Assembly (NCBI GenBank): GCA_005790965.1
Contig: SXTL01000065.1
Location: forward strand, 1-7,726
DNA from: Burkholderiales bacterium
GTDB taxonomy: Bacteria; Pseudomonadota; Gammaproteobacteria; Burkholderiales; Thiobacillaceae
DNA length: 7,726 nt
Direction: 5' to 3'
Made by a program: the position numbers and the translations under genes. How positions within the stretch are numbered: position 1 is the first letter of the stretch; each line of letters opens with the position of its first letter. The notes below the pieces were generated by a model that saw only the letters and a list, made by a program, of their open reading frames with translations, searched no databases and had not been told where the DNA came from. Positions 1-6,192 of the stretch are shown in pieces.

Positions 1-107
1 CTGCTCTGCTCGCTCCTGCGAATCCGTTCTTGTTCACGCTCGCGGATGGCCTCGGAGTCGGTGGGGCGATCATCCCGGGCACCGTTCCGGCGCCGCCCTT
101 CGTGCTT
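1..107. other. Foreign-looking sequence fused in frame to the IlvC tail
   Basis: This stretch is open in the frame of ilvC and would read as a Pro/Gly/Ala-rich peptide containing GVGGAIIPGTVPAPPFVL directly before the IlvC motif NAEYGEYVTG. Class I IlvC proteins normally have a 'SISN' type sequence there, preceded by a helical segment with acidic, metal-binding residues; none of that is visible. Other frames are also open, including two on the minus strand, so the true coding frame, if any, cannot be decided from 107 nt. I do not recognise the product in any frame. The likeliest explanation is a chimeric junction near position 105-110; a rearranged or degraded ilvC is the alternative. Confidence 0.55.
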
Positions 108-368
108 AATGCGGAGTACGGCGAGTATGTGACCGGGCAGAAGGTGATCAACGAGGAATCGCGCTATGCGATGCGCGAATGCCTGGCCAATATTCAAAAT
201 GGCAGCTACGCCAAGCGCTTCATTCTTGAAGGACAGGCAAACTATCCCGAAATGACGGCTTGGCGTCGCAATAATGCGGCCCATCAGATCGAGGTGGTTG
301 GCGGCCAGCTGCGCGCCATGATGCCCTGGATTGCCAAGAACAAATTGGTCGATCAGAGCAAGAACTGA
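108..368 (+). CDS. ilvC: Ketol-acid reductoisomerase, C-terminal fragment (5' part missing)
   Basis: IlvC converts acetolactate or acetohydroxybutyrate to the dihydroxy acids of valine and isoleucine synthesis, using NADPH and Mg2+; the valine branch also feeds leucine. The 86 codons visible match the end of the short class I enzyme: NAEYGEYVTG, then VINEESRYAMRE, an IQ-x-G-x-YAK-x-FI-x-EG segment, then ANYPEMTAWRRNNAAH, and the terminal LRAMMPWI...VDQSKN. The full enzyme is about 338 residues, so roughly three quarters is absent, including the NADP-binding Rossmann domain. The identity is secure from codon 108 on; upstream the reading frame stays open but is not IlvC. The gene lies ahead of psd, pssA and leuA on the same strand, the usual betaproteobacterial ilv-leu arrangement. 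Confidence 0.95.
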   Translation, partial: NAEYGEYVTGQKVINEESRYAMRECLANIQNGSYAKRFILEGQANYPEMTAWRRNNAAHQIEVVGGQLRAMMPWIAKNKLVDQSKN

Positions 369-391
369 CGCTGCACTAAGTGTGCATTTTC

Positions 392-418
392 CAGCCGGCG
401 GCCTCGAAACCCCGGCTG
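392..418 (+). other. Inverted repeat after ilvC, no T-run
   Basis: CAGCCGG (392-398) and CCGGCTG (412-418) form a perfect 7-bp stem with a 13-nt loop, 23 nt after the ilvC stop. No T-run follows, so it is not a typical intrinsic terminator. It could stabilise the ilvC mRNA 3' end or reduce read-through into psd; either role is a guess. Confidence 0.35.
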
Positions 419-445
419 CTGACTGTATCCTTAATGACTTATCAT
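419..445 (+). promoter_or_regulatory. Weak sigma70-like promoter candidate for psd
   Basis: CTGACT (419-424) and TATCAT (440-445) match the -35 and -10 consensus at 4 of 6 and 5 of 6 positions, but the spacer is only 15 nt. If used, transcription would begin near 452, downstream of the ATG at 444, which would favour the psd start at 474. Read-through from ilvC is an equally good source of psd mRNA. Confidence 0.2.
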
Positions 446-473
446 GTGCATCGGACTCGCCTGTTCAACTTCT

Positions 474-1115
474 ATGAGCTATCCGCACCCCATTCTTGCC
501 CGTGAAGGCTGGCCGTTTCTGATCGGCGGGGGCCTCGCGGCGGTCGCTGTGACGGCGTTGGCCGGTTGGGCCTGGGCCAGTCCCTTGTGGCTGTTTTTTG
601 TGTTTTGCGTGCAATTCTTCCGTGACCCGCCGCGCACGGTCCCGGTCGGTGAGAACCTGGTGATCGCCCCGGCCGATGGCAAGGTGATTGTGGTTGAAGA
701 GACCGATGACCCCTGGCTTAACCGCCGCGCGCTGAAGATCAGCGTGTTCATGAATGTGTTCAATGTCCACGCCAATCGCAGCCCGTTGGCGGCATTGGTG
801 AAGCAACGCTGGTACAACCCGGGTAAATTTCTTAACGCGGCGGTGGCCAAGGCCTCGACCGAGAACGAGCGCAATGCCCTCTGGCTGCAAACCCCGGACG
901 GTAAAGATATCACCTGTGTGCAGATCGCCGGCCTCATTGCCCGGCGCATCCTCTGTCATGTTGATACGGGTCATGAACTGGCGCGCGGGGAGCGCTATGG
1001 TTTTATCCGCTTTGGCTCGCGGGTCGACCTGTATCTGCCGTTGGGCACAATGCCGCGCGTTACCTTGGGTGAAAAAGTGTCATCGGGCAGTACGGTGCTA
1101 GCGCTATTGGCATGA
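474..1115 (+). CDS. psd: Phosphatidylserine decarboxylase proenzyme (short psd-A type)
   Basis: Psd removes CO2 from phosphatidylserine to make phosphatidylethanolamine at the inner membrane. It is a pyruvoyl enzyme: the proenzyme cleaves itself at a Gly-Ser bond and the serine becomes the pyruvoyl group. Here the site is RFGS, with the serine codon at 1017-1019, giving a 32-residue alpha chain, typical of the family. I chose the ATG at 474 (MSYPHPILAREGWPFLI) because this N-terminus is characteristic of the family; an in-frame ATG at 444 would add ten unconserved residues. Neither has a clear Shine-Dalgarno sequence. With the 474 start the protein has 213 residues, the usual length of the short class. 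Residues about 13-49 are hydrophobic and likely anchor it in the membrane. Conserved segments include FFRDPPR, IAPADGKV and SVFMNVFNVHANR. pssA, which makes its substrate, follows after 16 nt, so the pair is probably cotranscribed. Confidence 0.95.
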   Translation: MSYPHPILAREGWPFLIGGGLAAVAVTALAGWAWASPLWLFFVFCVQFFRDPPRTVPVGENLVIAPADGKVIVVEETDDPWLNRRALKISVFMNVFNVHANRSPLAALVKQRWYNPGKFLNAAVAKASTENERNALWLQTPDGKDITCVQIAGLIARRILCHVDTGHELARGERYGFIRFGSRVDLYLPLGTMPRVTLGEKVSSGSTVLALLA

Positions 1116-1131
1116 ACAGGGCAGATCCTAC

Positions 1132-1908
1132 ATGAACGAAAACCCGGAACCCGCCTCGCAGGGCCTTGAAAAACGGCGCGGACGGGCCGTGTTTCTGTTG
1201 CCCAATTTGCTGACGACAGGGGCTTTGTTCGCAGGTTTTTATGCGGTGATCCAGGCCATGAATGGGCATGTTGAGCACTCGGCAGTAGCCATCTGCATTG
1301 CCATGGTGCTGGATGGGCTTGATGGCCGGGTCGCGCGCATGACGAATACGCAGAGCGCCTTTGGTGCCGAGTACGATTCCCTGTCCGACATGGTCTCGTT
1401 TGGAGTGGCCCCTGCCGTAACGGTTTACAGCTATGCCCTAAGCTCGATGGGTAAATTGGGCTGGATTGCGGCTTTTATCTATTGCGCTGCGGCCGCCTTG
1501 CGTTTGGCCCGTTTTAATACGCAAGTGGGCGTTTCCGATAAGCGCTGGTTCCAAGGCTTGCCCAGCCCCGCCTCGGCGGCTCTGATTGCTAGCCTCGTCT
1601 GGGTGGGGATCGATAACGGCATCGTGGGAACCGACATTCGCTGGGCCGCTTGGCTGATTACTGTTTTTGCGGGCCTATCCATGGTCAGTAGTTTCCGTTA
1701 CTACAGCGGCAAGGATATTAATCTGCGCCGCAGCGTCCCGTTCTTCACGATCGTGGCGATTGCCTTGACCTTTGCCCTGATTGCCATTGATCCTCCTCTG
1801 GTGATGCTGGCGGTGTTTTTGGCCTACGCGGCCTCTGGCTATGTCTGCGCCTTTTGGCCCAACAAAACCACATGCAAGGTGACGCATTCGGGTGGAGACT
1901 TGCCCTGA
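1132..1908 (+). CDS. pssA: CDP-diacylglycerol-serine O-phosphatidyltransferase
   Basis: PssA joins serine to CDP-diacylglycerol, releasing CMP and giving phosphatidylserine, which Psd then decarboxylates. The protein (258 residues) carries the complete CDP-alcohol phosphotransferase signature at residues 61-86: D61-x2-D64-G65-x2-A68-R69, then G78-x3-D82-x3-D86, with all four metal-binding aspartates present. It is a polytopic membrane protein with several hydrophobic segments, starting with FLLPNLLTTGALFAGFYAVI near residues 21-40. Later conserved parts include ALRLARFN and FQGLPSPASAA. This is the integral-membrane type II PssA, not the soluble E. coli phospholipase D-like type. The ATG is 16 nt after the psd stop with only a weak Shine-Dalgarno sequence (around CAGGGCAG), consistent with coupled expression. 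The reversed order (psd before pssA) is usual for this locus. Confidence 0.95.
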   Translation: MNENPEPASQGLEKRRGRAVFLLPNLLTTGALFAGFYAVIQAMNGHVEHSAVAICIAMVLDGLDGRVARMTNTQSAFGAEYDSLSDMVSFGVAPAVTVYSYALSSMGKLGWIAAFIYCAAAALRLARFNTQVGVSDKRWFQGLPSPASAALIASLVWVGIDNGIVGTDIRWAAWLITVFAGLSMVSSFRYYSGKDINLRRSVPFFTIVAIALTFALIAIDPPLVMLAVFLAYAASGYVCAFWPNKTTCKVTHSGGDLP

Positions 1909-1928
1909 GTTTGGCTGGGCCGTATATT
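1900..1928 (+). promoter_or_regulatory. Candidate sigma70 promoter upstream of leuA
   Basis: TTGCCC (1900-1905, 4 of 6 matches to TTGACA) and TATATT (1923-1928, 5 of 6 matches to TATAAT) are separated by 17 nt, the optimal spacing. The -35 box overlaps the end of pssA. Transcription would begin near 1935, leaving about 185 nt of leader before leuA. It is the best promoter-like match I found in this intergenic region, but it is unproven. Confidence 0.4.
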
Positions 1929-1935
1929 GCGAACC

Positions 1936-2018
1936 ATGCGATGCGATTCATGCCCCAGTCTCTTGCCTTGCAGTCGTCGGCTGACGCTGCTGCCCGTGCG
2001 CGGGCAAAACTGATTTTT
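1936..2018 (+). promoter_or_regulatory. Possible leucine leader peptide and attenuator-like hairpin before leuA
   Basis: A 25-codon frame, ATG 1936 to TGA 2013, contains five leucine codons, in the clusters SLLP and RLTLLP. Its end overlaps a 6-bp hairpin, TGCCCG (1991-1996) and CGGGCA (2001-2006) with a TGCG loop, followed seven bases later by TTTTT (2014-2018). Leader peptides rich in the regulated amino acid with an overlapping hairpin are the classic design for attenuation of leu operons. Against this: no Shine-Dalgarno sequence precedes the ATG, which lies almost at the predicted transcription start, the hairpin is short and the T-run is detached. A longer frame reading through the same region to 2093 looks like chance. 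Tentative. Confidence 0.2.
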
Positions 2019-2118
2019 CCCCTCTTTGTTTGTCTATTCGCAGGTTGCCTGAGGCGGCATTCAGTTGCCTTACGCGGTTGCGATCCGCAGTAGCGTCCGG
2101 TGATCCATGGAGTAAAGC

Positions 2119-3666
2119 ATGAACGATTCGTTGATTATTTTTGATACCACGCTCCGCGACGGGGAGCAAAGTCCCGGCGCGTCGATGACGCGTGAAGAGA
2201 AGGTGCGCATTGCCCGGCAACTGGAAAAGATGCGCGTGGATGTGATCGAGGCCGGTTTTCCCTCGGCCAGCAATGGCGATTTCGAGTCGGTCAAGGCCGT
2301 CGCCGATACCATCAAGGAAAGTACGGTCTGCGGACTGGCGCGGGCGCTGGAACGGGACATCGCCCGTTGTGGCGAGGCTTTGAGGGGGGCGAACTCTGGG
2401 CGTATCCACACTTTCATTGCAACCTCGCCCATCCATATGGAAAAGAAGCTGCGCATGACGCCGGATCAAGTGCTCGCTCAGGCGGTGCAGGCCGTGCAAT
2501 GGGCACGACAGTGGACTGACAATGTGGAATTTTCGCCGGAAGATGCCGGCCGCTCAGAGCTCGATTTCTTGTGCCGGGTGATCGAGCAGGTGATCAAGGC
2601 CGGGGCGCGCACCATCAACATCCCCGATACCGTGGGTTACAACCTGCCGTGGCAGTTTGGCGATCTGATCCGTAATCTGCGTGAGCGTATCCCCAACGCT
2701 GATCAGGCCATTTTTTCGGTGCATTGCCACAACGACCTGGGTCTTGCGGTTGCCAACTCGCTGTCCGCCGTGATGAATGGCGCGCGGCAGGTTGAATGCA
2801 CCATTAACGGGTTGGGGGAACGCGCTGGCAATGCGGCTCTGGAAGAGGTGGCGATGGCCGTGCGGACCCGTCAGGATATGTTCGGTTGCGACACGCGGAT
2901 TGATACCACGCAGATTGTCCCGGCCTCGCGCCTAGTGGCTTCCATCACCGGTTTTGCGGTGCAACCAAACAAGGCCCTCGTCGGCGCCAATGCTTTTGCG
3001 CACGAGTCCGGCATCCATCAGGACGGGGTCCTTAAGCACCGCGAGACCTACGAGATCATGCGCGCCGAGGATGTGGGCTGGACGGCCAATCGCATGGTAC
3101 TGGGCAAACACTCTGGGCGTAATGCTTTCAAGAGTCGGCTGAAGGAGTTAGGGGTTGAACTTAACTCCGAGGAGGCCCTCAACACGGCCTTTGCCCGCTT
3201 TAAGGATCTGGCAGACAAGAAGCACGAGATCTTCGACGAGGATCTGCAAGCCCTGGTTTCAGACGAAGCGGCGGCTGATCACGAAGAGCGCTTCCATCTG
3301 TTGTCCCTGCGCGTCTGTTCCGAGACCGGCGAGACCCCGCATGCCGTGCTGGTATTGACCGACAACGGAGTCGAGCATCGCGCTGAAGCCGACGGCAGCG
3401 GTCCGGTCGATGCGGCTTTCTGCGCGATAGAGACGGTCGTTGCCTCACAGACTGACTTGTTGCTGTACTCGGTCAACAATATCACCAGCGGGACGGACTC
3501 CCAAGGGGAGGTTACGGTGCGCCTGAACAAGGCCGGTCGTATTGTCAATGGCCAAGGCGCTGACACGGACATCGTCATCGCTTCGGTCAAGGCCTATATC
3601 AATGCCCTCAATAAGTTGATGGGCGGAGAGATTCGCCACCATCCGCAGACCCCGCACGCTGTCTGA
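2119..3666 (+). CDS. leuA: 2-isopropylmalate synthase
   Basis: LeuA condenses acetyl-CoA with 2-oxoisovalerate to form 2-isopropylmalate, the committed step of leucine synthesis; it is a cytoplasmic, metal-dependent enzyme normally inhibited by leucine. The 515 residues are the length of the bacterial type 1 enzyme. The TIM-barrel catalytic domain opens with IIFDTTLRDGEQSPGASM (residues 6-23, with R13 and metal ligand D14). The HCHND motif supplies H202 and H204, and GLGERAGNAALEE supplies N238; all four metal ligands fall at the E. coli positions. HESGIHQDG and LGKHSGRNAF mark the linker subdomains. Residues from about 390 on form the regulatory domain that binds leucine. GGAG at 2109-2112 sits 6 nt before the ATG, a good ribosome binding site. 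A strong terminator follows the stop, making leuA the last gene of this plus-strand block. Confidence 0.97.
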   Translation: MNDSLIIFDTTLRDGEQSPGASMTREEKVRIARQLEKMRVDVIEAGFPSASNGDFESVKAVADTIKESTVCGLARALERDIARCGEALRGANSGRIHTFIATSPIHMEKKLRMTPDQVLAQAVQAVQWARQWTDNVEFSPEDAGRSELDFLCRVIEQVIKAGARTINIPDTVGYNLPWQFGDLIRNLRERIPNADQAIFSVHCHNDLGLAVANSLSAVMNGARQVECTINGLGERAGNAALEEVAMAVRTRQDMFGCDTRIDTTQIVPASRLVASITGFAVQPNKALVGANAFAHESGIHQDGVLKHRETYEIMRAEDVGWTANRMVLGKHSGRNAFKSRLKELGVELNSEEALNTAFARFKDLADKKHEIFDEDLQALVSDEAAADHEERFHLLSLRVCSETGETPHAVLVLTDNGVEHRAEADGSGPVDAAFCAIETVVASQTDLLLYSVNNITSGTDSQGEVTVRLNKAGRIVNGQGADTDIVIASVKAYINALNKLMGGEIRHHPQTPHAV

Positions 3667-3693
3667 TCGGCGCAGACGCCTTCGGGCGACGAC

Positions 3694-3724
3694 AAAAAGG
3701 GCGACCATGGGTCGCCCTTTTTTT
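3694..3724 (+). terminator. Strong intrinsic terminator, likely bidirectional
   Basis: GGGCGACC (3699-3706), loop ATG, GGTCGCCC (3710-3717) form a perfect 8-bp GC-rich stem, extended by A5 (3694-3698) pairing with part of T7 (3718-3724). On the plus strand it ends leuA 27 nt after its stop; on the minus strand the A-run becomes a T-run of five, so it can also end the cytochrome gene whose stop is at 3760. A small CGCC-TTCG-GGCG hairpin (3677-3688) precedes it. Confidence 0.9.
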
Positions 3725-3759
3725 GGGTGCCGGCGGAGGACCGCCGGGGCTGGCCGGGA

Positions 3760-4530
3760 TCAGCCGTTCAGGCGGGGAAGTTCTCCCTCGCTCTCAACAA
3801 GATCTTGCGGCAATTTGTAGAACCACATCTGGCGCATGGAGGTGATCCACATGATGGTGAAGGCCACTCCATACAGCGCACCTCCGATAATCACGGCCCA
3901 GGCGAAACCGGTCCAGATCTTGGTTAGGTACCAGGCGGCTACGTCCACGATCAGCGACAGGAAGGGCGTTGCCAGGACGACGCACTTGAACCAGGCTGGG
4001 CGTACATAGGCATGGGTATAAATAAAGCCAATGATGAAGAAAATGAAGGTGATCGAGAACAGGTGAATATGCGATACCCGGACCAAGGTCACAATGTTCA
4101 TGCCGGTGTCCTTGGCGGTGACTTTTCCGACTGCATCAAAGGTCCGAAGATCAGGCAAGTGCGGGTTGGCATCCGGTTGGTGACAGGCGACGCAATGCTC
4201 CTGAAGGATCGGGGCGATGGTGCTGTCATAGCCTTCTTGCGCAGCGCCATTGTGCAACCAAGTGAAGATGAGCTCACGCTTTTCGGCCGGCAGCATATCG
4301 GCCATCGGCCCGCGCAGAGCGGTTTCCAGCTTGGTGCCGTCCGGGTTGCCGCTGTAGGAGATCACCAGATCTTTGGCCGTCAACATCGGATTGCCGTCCT
4401 TGCCTGCGTGCGATTCCCAGACCTGAATCATGGCCATGAGATAGCCGGTTCCGAAGACCAGCAAAACCATGGAAAACAGCACGCGCAGCGACATGGGGAG
4501 ATACTGGAAATGCAAGAAGCGTGATTTCAT
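3760..4530 (-). CDS. Membrane-bound c-type cytochrome domain protein, function unknown
   Basis: The product (256 residues from the ATG at 4530) has one transmembrane segment near residues 15-36, a hydrophilic region of about 120 residues, and three more segments near 157-175, 180-203 and 208-229. The hydrophilic part contains one heme c motif, C113-V-A-C-H117, within a segment reading ILQEHCVACHQPDANPHLPDL. Heme c is attached in the periplasm, so I infer N-terminus in, heme loop out and C-terminus in. H154, H156 and H173 at the start and end of the second transmembrane helix are candidate heme or metal ligands. A redox role in the respiratory chain is likely, but the partner and substrate are unknown. 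I prefer the ATG at 4530, with GGAG (4542-4545) 11 nt upstream, over an in-frame TTG at 4539 only 2 nt from GGAG. The gene stands alone, facing leuA across a shared terminator. It could be a cytochrome of a known but uncharacterised betaproteobacterial family. Confidence 0.85.
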   Translation of the reverse strand: MKSRFLHFQYLPMSLRVLFSMVLLVFGTGYLMAMIQVWESHAGKDGNPMLTAKDLVISYSGNPDGTKLETALRGPMADMLPAEKRELIFTWLHNGAAQEGYDSTIAPILQEHCVACHQPDANPHLPDLRTFDAVGKVTAKDTGMNIVTLVRVSHIHLFSITFIFFIIGFIYTHAYVRPAWFKCVVLATPFLSLIVDVAAWYLTKIWTGFAWAVIIGGALYGVAFTIMWITSMRQMWFYKLPQDLVESEGELPRLNG

Positions 4531-4651
4531 GATGGTCAAGACTCCGAGTTGATGATCAGCGAATGTTAATAGAGGATGCTTATATCGTCAATCAAAGGGA
4601 ATACCTACAAGGGGGGATGATTGATGCATGTCAAATTTTCCGGGGCGATGG
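4531..4651 (-). promoter_or_regulatory. Intergenic region upstream of the cytochrome gene, promoter elements unclear
   Basis: On the minus strand this 121-nt region is AT-richer than its neighbours and should hold the cytochrome promoter. It has a perfect TTGACA (4634-4629) and a good -10-like TATAAG (4584-4579), but they are 44 nt apart and cannot work as one sigma70 promoter; TATAAG has only weak -35 matches at 17 to 20 nt. I see no terminator for the upstream DUF2069 gene, so some read-through is possible. Confidence 0.25.
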
Positions 4652-5002
4652 TTAAGCCGCCGAATTAGGACGGTGCTTGCGGAGAAAGCGGGCGATGCTG
4701 GCAAACAGGCCGAGCGCCAGCATCAGTTCTAGGCCGGCAAGGTATTGAGCGGGGCCGGTGTCGACATAGAGACGCAGGCTTCCCTCTAAGACATAGAGCC
4801 AGATCAGCAGGGCTAACCACTGATAGGCCTTGCGGCGCCCGTGCAGAATGCCGAACAGCGGCAAGAGCAGGGGAAGAGTCTTTAGCACCAGCCACGAACC
4901 TTGGGGTCGTAAGGGTGCGAGCCAGAGTTCCCAGGCGAGACAGAGAAGGGTCAGCGCAATGAGAAGGATTGCACTGGTGGTTTGGGCTGTACTCGGCTGC
5001 AT
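4652..5002 (-). CDS. DUF2069 family integral membrane protein
   Basis: This 116-residue protein consists almost entirely of four predicted transmembrane segments, near residues 9-29, 37-54, 61-78 and 85-105, joined by short loops, with a basic C-terminal tail (RFLRKHRPN). The segment WELWLAPLRPQGSWLVLK followed by PLLLPL and a basic loop GRRKAYQW is the pattern of the DUF2069 family, whose function is unknown. It begins 4 nt after the stop of the HugZ-like gene, so it is probably the last gene of a three-gene minus-strand operon with wrbA, a frequent neighbour of DUF2069 genes in Betaproteobacteria as I remember it. No clear Shine-Dalgarno sequence precedes the ATG, consistent with coupling. 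It probably sits in the inner membrane. Confidence 0.85.
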   Translation of the reverse strand: MQPSTAQTTSAILLIALTLLCLAWELWLAPLRPQGSWLVLKTLPLLLPLFGILHGRRKAYQWLALLIWLYVLEGSLRLYVDTGPAQYLAGLELMLALGLFASIARFLRKHRPNSAA

Positions 5003-5006
5003 AAGT

Positions 5007-5516
5007 TTATTTTGAGTGGTACGGGGCGGTGTTGTTCGGACCCTGCCAGGCCTCGGGATCTATCCAGTGGATGCGCCCGAAACCGCCGATCCAGCGGACC
5101 TTGAGCGGGCGAATGCGCCAGAAGCGAAAGTCGTGCATGGCAAAATAGTCAGCGGCCTGCGGGAAGCGGTGCAGATAGGTTGAGCGCAACGCCGCCTTGT
5201 CGTCTGCGGCGAGCATCGCGGCATGGCCGATGACGGTGATGCGGCCGGTGGACTGCATATCCTCCGCAAAGGGCTGTAGGATCAGCGAGCAGCGAGGATC
5301 CGCTTGTAGGTTGCGGCTGTGCTCAGCGAGGTCCGAGATGAGGATGATGGGATTGCCCTCAGGGTCGAGGATGAAGGGCGAGACCGAGCCAAACGGAAAA
5401 CCCTCCAGTCGCTTCGACAGCGTGGACAGCACGCCGTGCTGGCAGTCGCAGGCGAATGCGCGGGCCTCTTGCGCGGGTGAAGGCCCGGCCTCGGCGCCGG
5501 TATTTTGTTGGCTCAT
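5007..5516 (-). CDS. HugZ-like / pyridoxamine 5'-phosphate oxidase-fold flavoprotein
   Basis: The 169-residue product has the split-barrel FMN-binding fold of the pyridoxamine phosphate oxidase superfamily. Diagnostic segments are the CQHGVLSTLSKRLEGFPFGS stretch (residues 25-44), SPFILDPEGNPIILISDLAEHSRNL (46-70), DPRCSLIL, and the C-terminal RFWRIRPLKVRWIGGFGRIHW (131-151). The 'GGFG.IHWI' ending resembles HugZ heme-utilisation proteins, but the extra C-terminal DUF2470 domain of long HugZ proteins is absent. Heme binding or degradation is therefore possible but unproven; a flavin reductase-like role is equally open. The ATG at 5516 overlaps the wrbA stop in an ATGA arrangement, indicating translational coupling. 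The frame is open farther upstream to about 5900, but that part lies over wrbA and is not coding. Confidence 0.88.
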   Translation of the reverse strand: MSQQNTGAEAGPSPAQEARAFACDCQHGVLSTLSKRLEGFPFGSVSPFILDPEGNPIILISDLAEHSRNLQADPRCSLILQPFAEDMQSTGRITVIGHAAMLAADDKAALRSTYLHRFPQAADYFAMHDFRFWRIRPLKVRWIGGFGRIHWIDPEAWQGPNNTAPYHSK

Positions 5517-6103
5517 GCCAGCTTCAGCGCGGTTTCGGCCAGGCGGCGGCCCAGCGCGAAAGCGAGTTTGCGCTCGTCTTCGGTGACCGGTTCTTCGCCC
5601 GTTGGCCCGGATAGATGTGATGCACCATAGGGTGTACCTCCAGAGCGAGTGCTTGCTAACTCGGGGTTGGAATAGGGCAGACCGAGAATCATCATGCCGT
5701 GATGCAGGAGAGGCAACATCATTGCGGTTAGGGTGGTTTCCTGACCACCGTGGAGCGAGGCGGACGAAGTGAATAGGGCGGCGGGCTTGCCGATCAGCGC
5801 CCCCTTCATCCACAGCGGGGTGGTGCCATCGATGAAATGTTTCAGAGCTGCGGCCATGTTGCCGAAGTGAGTCGGTGAACCCAGCGCTAGGCCGGCACAT
5901 TCCTCCAAGTCCGCTAAGGTGGCGTAGGGAGCTCCCGCATCGGGTACCGGTTTGCCGGGCGCATCAACCTCGGTCGCGACGCGCGGCACGGTGCGTAACC
6001 GGGCTTGACAGCCGGACACGGACTCCACGCCGCGGGCAATCTGGCGTGCCAACTGTTGCACGCTGCCGTGCGAGGAGTAATACAGAATCAGGATTTCGGA
6101 CAT
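5513..6103 (-). CDS. wrbA: WrbA-type NAD(P)H:quinone oxidoreductase
   Basis: WrbA is a cytoplasmic FMN flavodoxin-like enzyme that reduces quinones by two electrons with NAD(P)H, avoiding semiquinone radicals. The 196 residues match the family length of about 198. Visible motifs are the N-terminal FMN phosphate-binding loop ILILYYSSHGSVQQLA (4-19), GSPTHFGNMAAALKHFID (75-92), FTSSASLHGGQETTL (111-125) and the GGTPYGASHLSG loop (155-166), which together line the flavin and quinone site. In the first loop a serine stands where many homologues have Arg or an acidic residue (YYS-x-HG). The ATG at 6103 has no obvious Shine-Dalgarno sequence but gives the canonical N-terminus. Its stop overlaps the next gene by 4 nt, so wrbA probably leads an operon with two genes of uncertain function. 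It diverges from sucC across 89 nt. Confidence 0.95.
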   Translation of the reverse strand: MSEILILYYSSHGSVQQLARQIARGVESVSGCQARLRTVPRVATEVDAPGKPVPDAGAPYATLADLEECAGLALGSPTHFGNMAAALKHFIDGTTPLWMKGALIGKPAALFTSSASLHGGQETTLTAMMLPLLHHGMMILGLPYSNPELASTRSGGTPYGASHLSGPTGEEPVTEDERKLAFALGRRLAETALKLA

Positions 6104-6192
6104 GGGTTGGAGTCGCCAAGTTTGAGTGGAGGGGATGCTACCCGAGCATGGCCTCGCGATACAATGCCGAACTTCCTACAGGATGAGTTGGT
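6104..6192. promoter_or_regulatory. Divergent intergenic region between wrbA and sucC
   Basis: These 89 nt must hold the start signals of both genes if each has its own promoter. For sucC a TACAAT -10-like box lies at 6160-6165 with no recognisable -35 box; AGGA at 6180-6183 is 9 nt before its ATG. For wrbA, a weak pair on the minus strand, TTGTAT and TAGCAT with an 18-nt spacer, can be proposed (about 6137-6166). Both calls are weak. Confidence 0.3.

Noticed and set aside
465..974. Two overlapping minus-strand frames inside psd
   Set aside because: Both are antisense to a clearly conserved gene and resemble no protein I know.
1854..2093. Plus-strand 79-codon frame running from the end of pssA toward leuA
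   Set aside because: Its first part overlaps pssA in another frame and the remainder has no recognisable features; a hydrophobic stretch near the end (IFPLFVCLFAGCL) could mimic a lipoprotein signal but is not at an N-terminus with a start and ribosome binding site.
1948..2499. Minus-strand open frame of 183 codons spanning the leuA leader and 5' end
   Set aside because: It is antisense to leuA over most of its length and has no recognisable motif or ribosome binding site.
4012..4524. Plus-strand open frame of 170 codons
   Set aside because: It is antisense to the cytochrome gene, has no recognisable domain and is explained by the codon pattern of the opposite strand.
4579..4634. Perfect TTGACA at 4634-4629 as the -35 box of the cytochrome gene
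   Set aside because: At the correct spacing on the minus strand there is no acceptable -10 box; the nearest good one, TATAAG, is 44 nt away.
5517..5900. N-terminal extension of the HugZ-like frame to about 297 residues
   Set aside because: It lies over wrbA in another frame, has no family resemblance and is Arg/His/Ser-rich in the manner of a shadow frame. The ATG at 5516 gives the normal protein.
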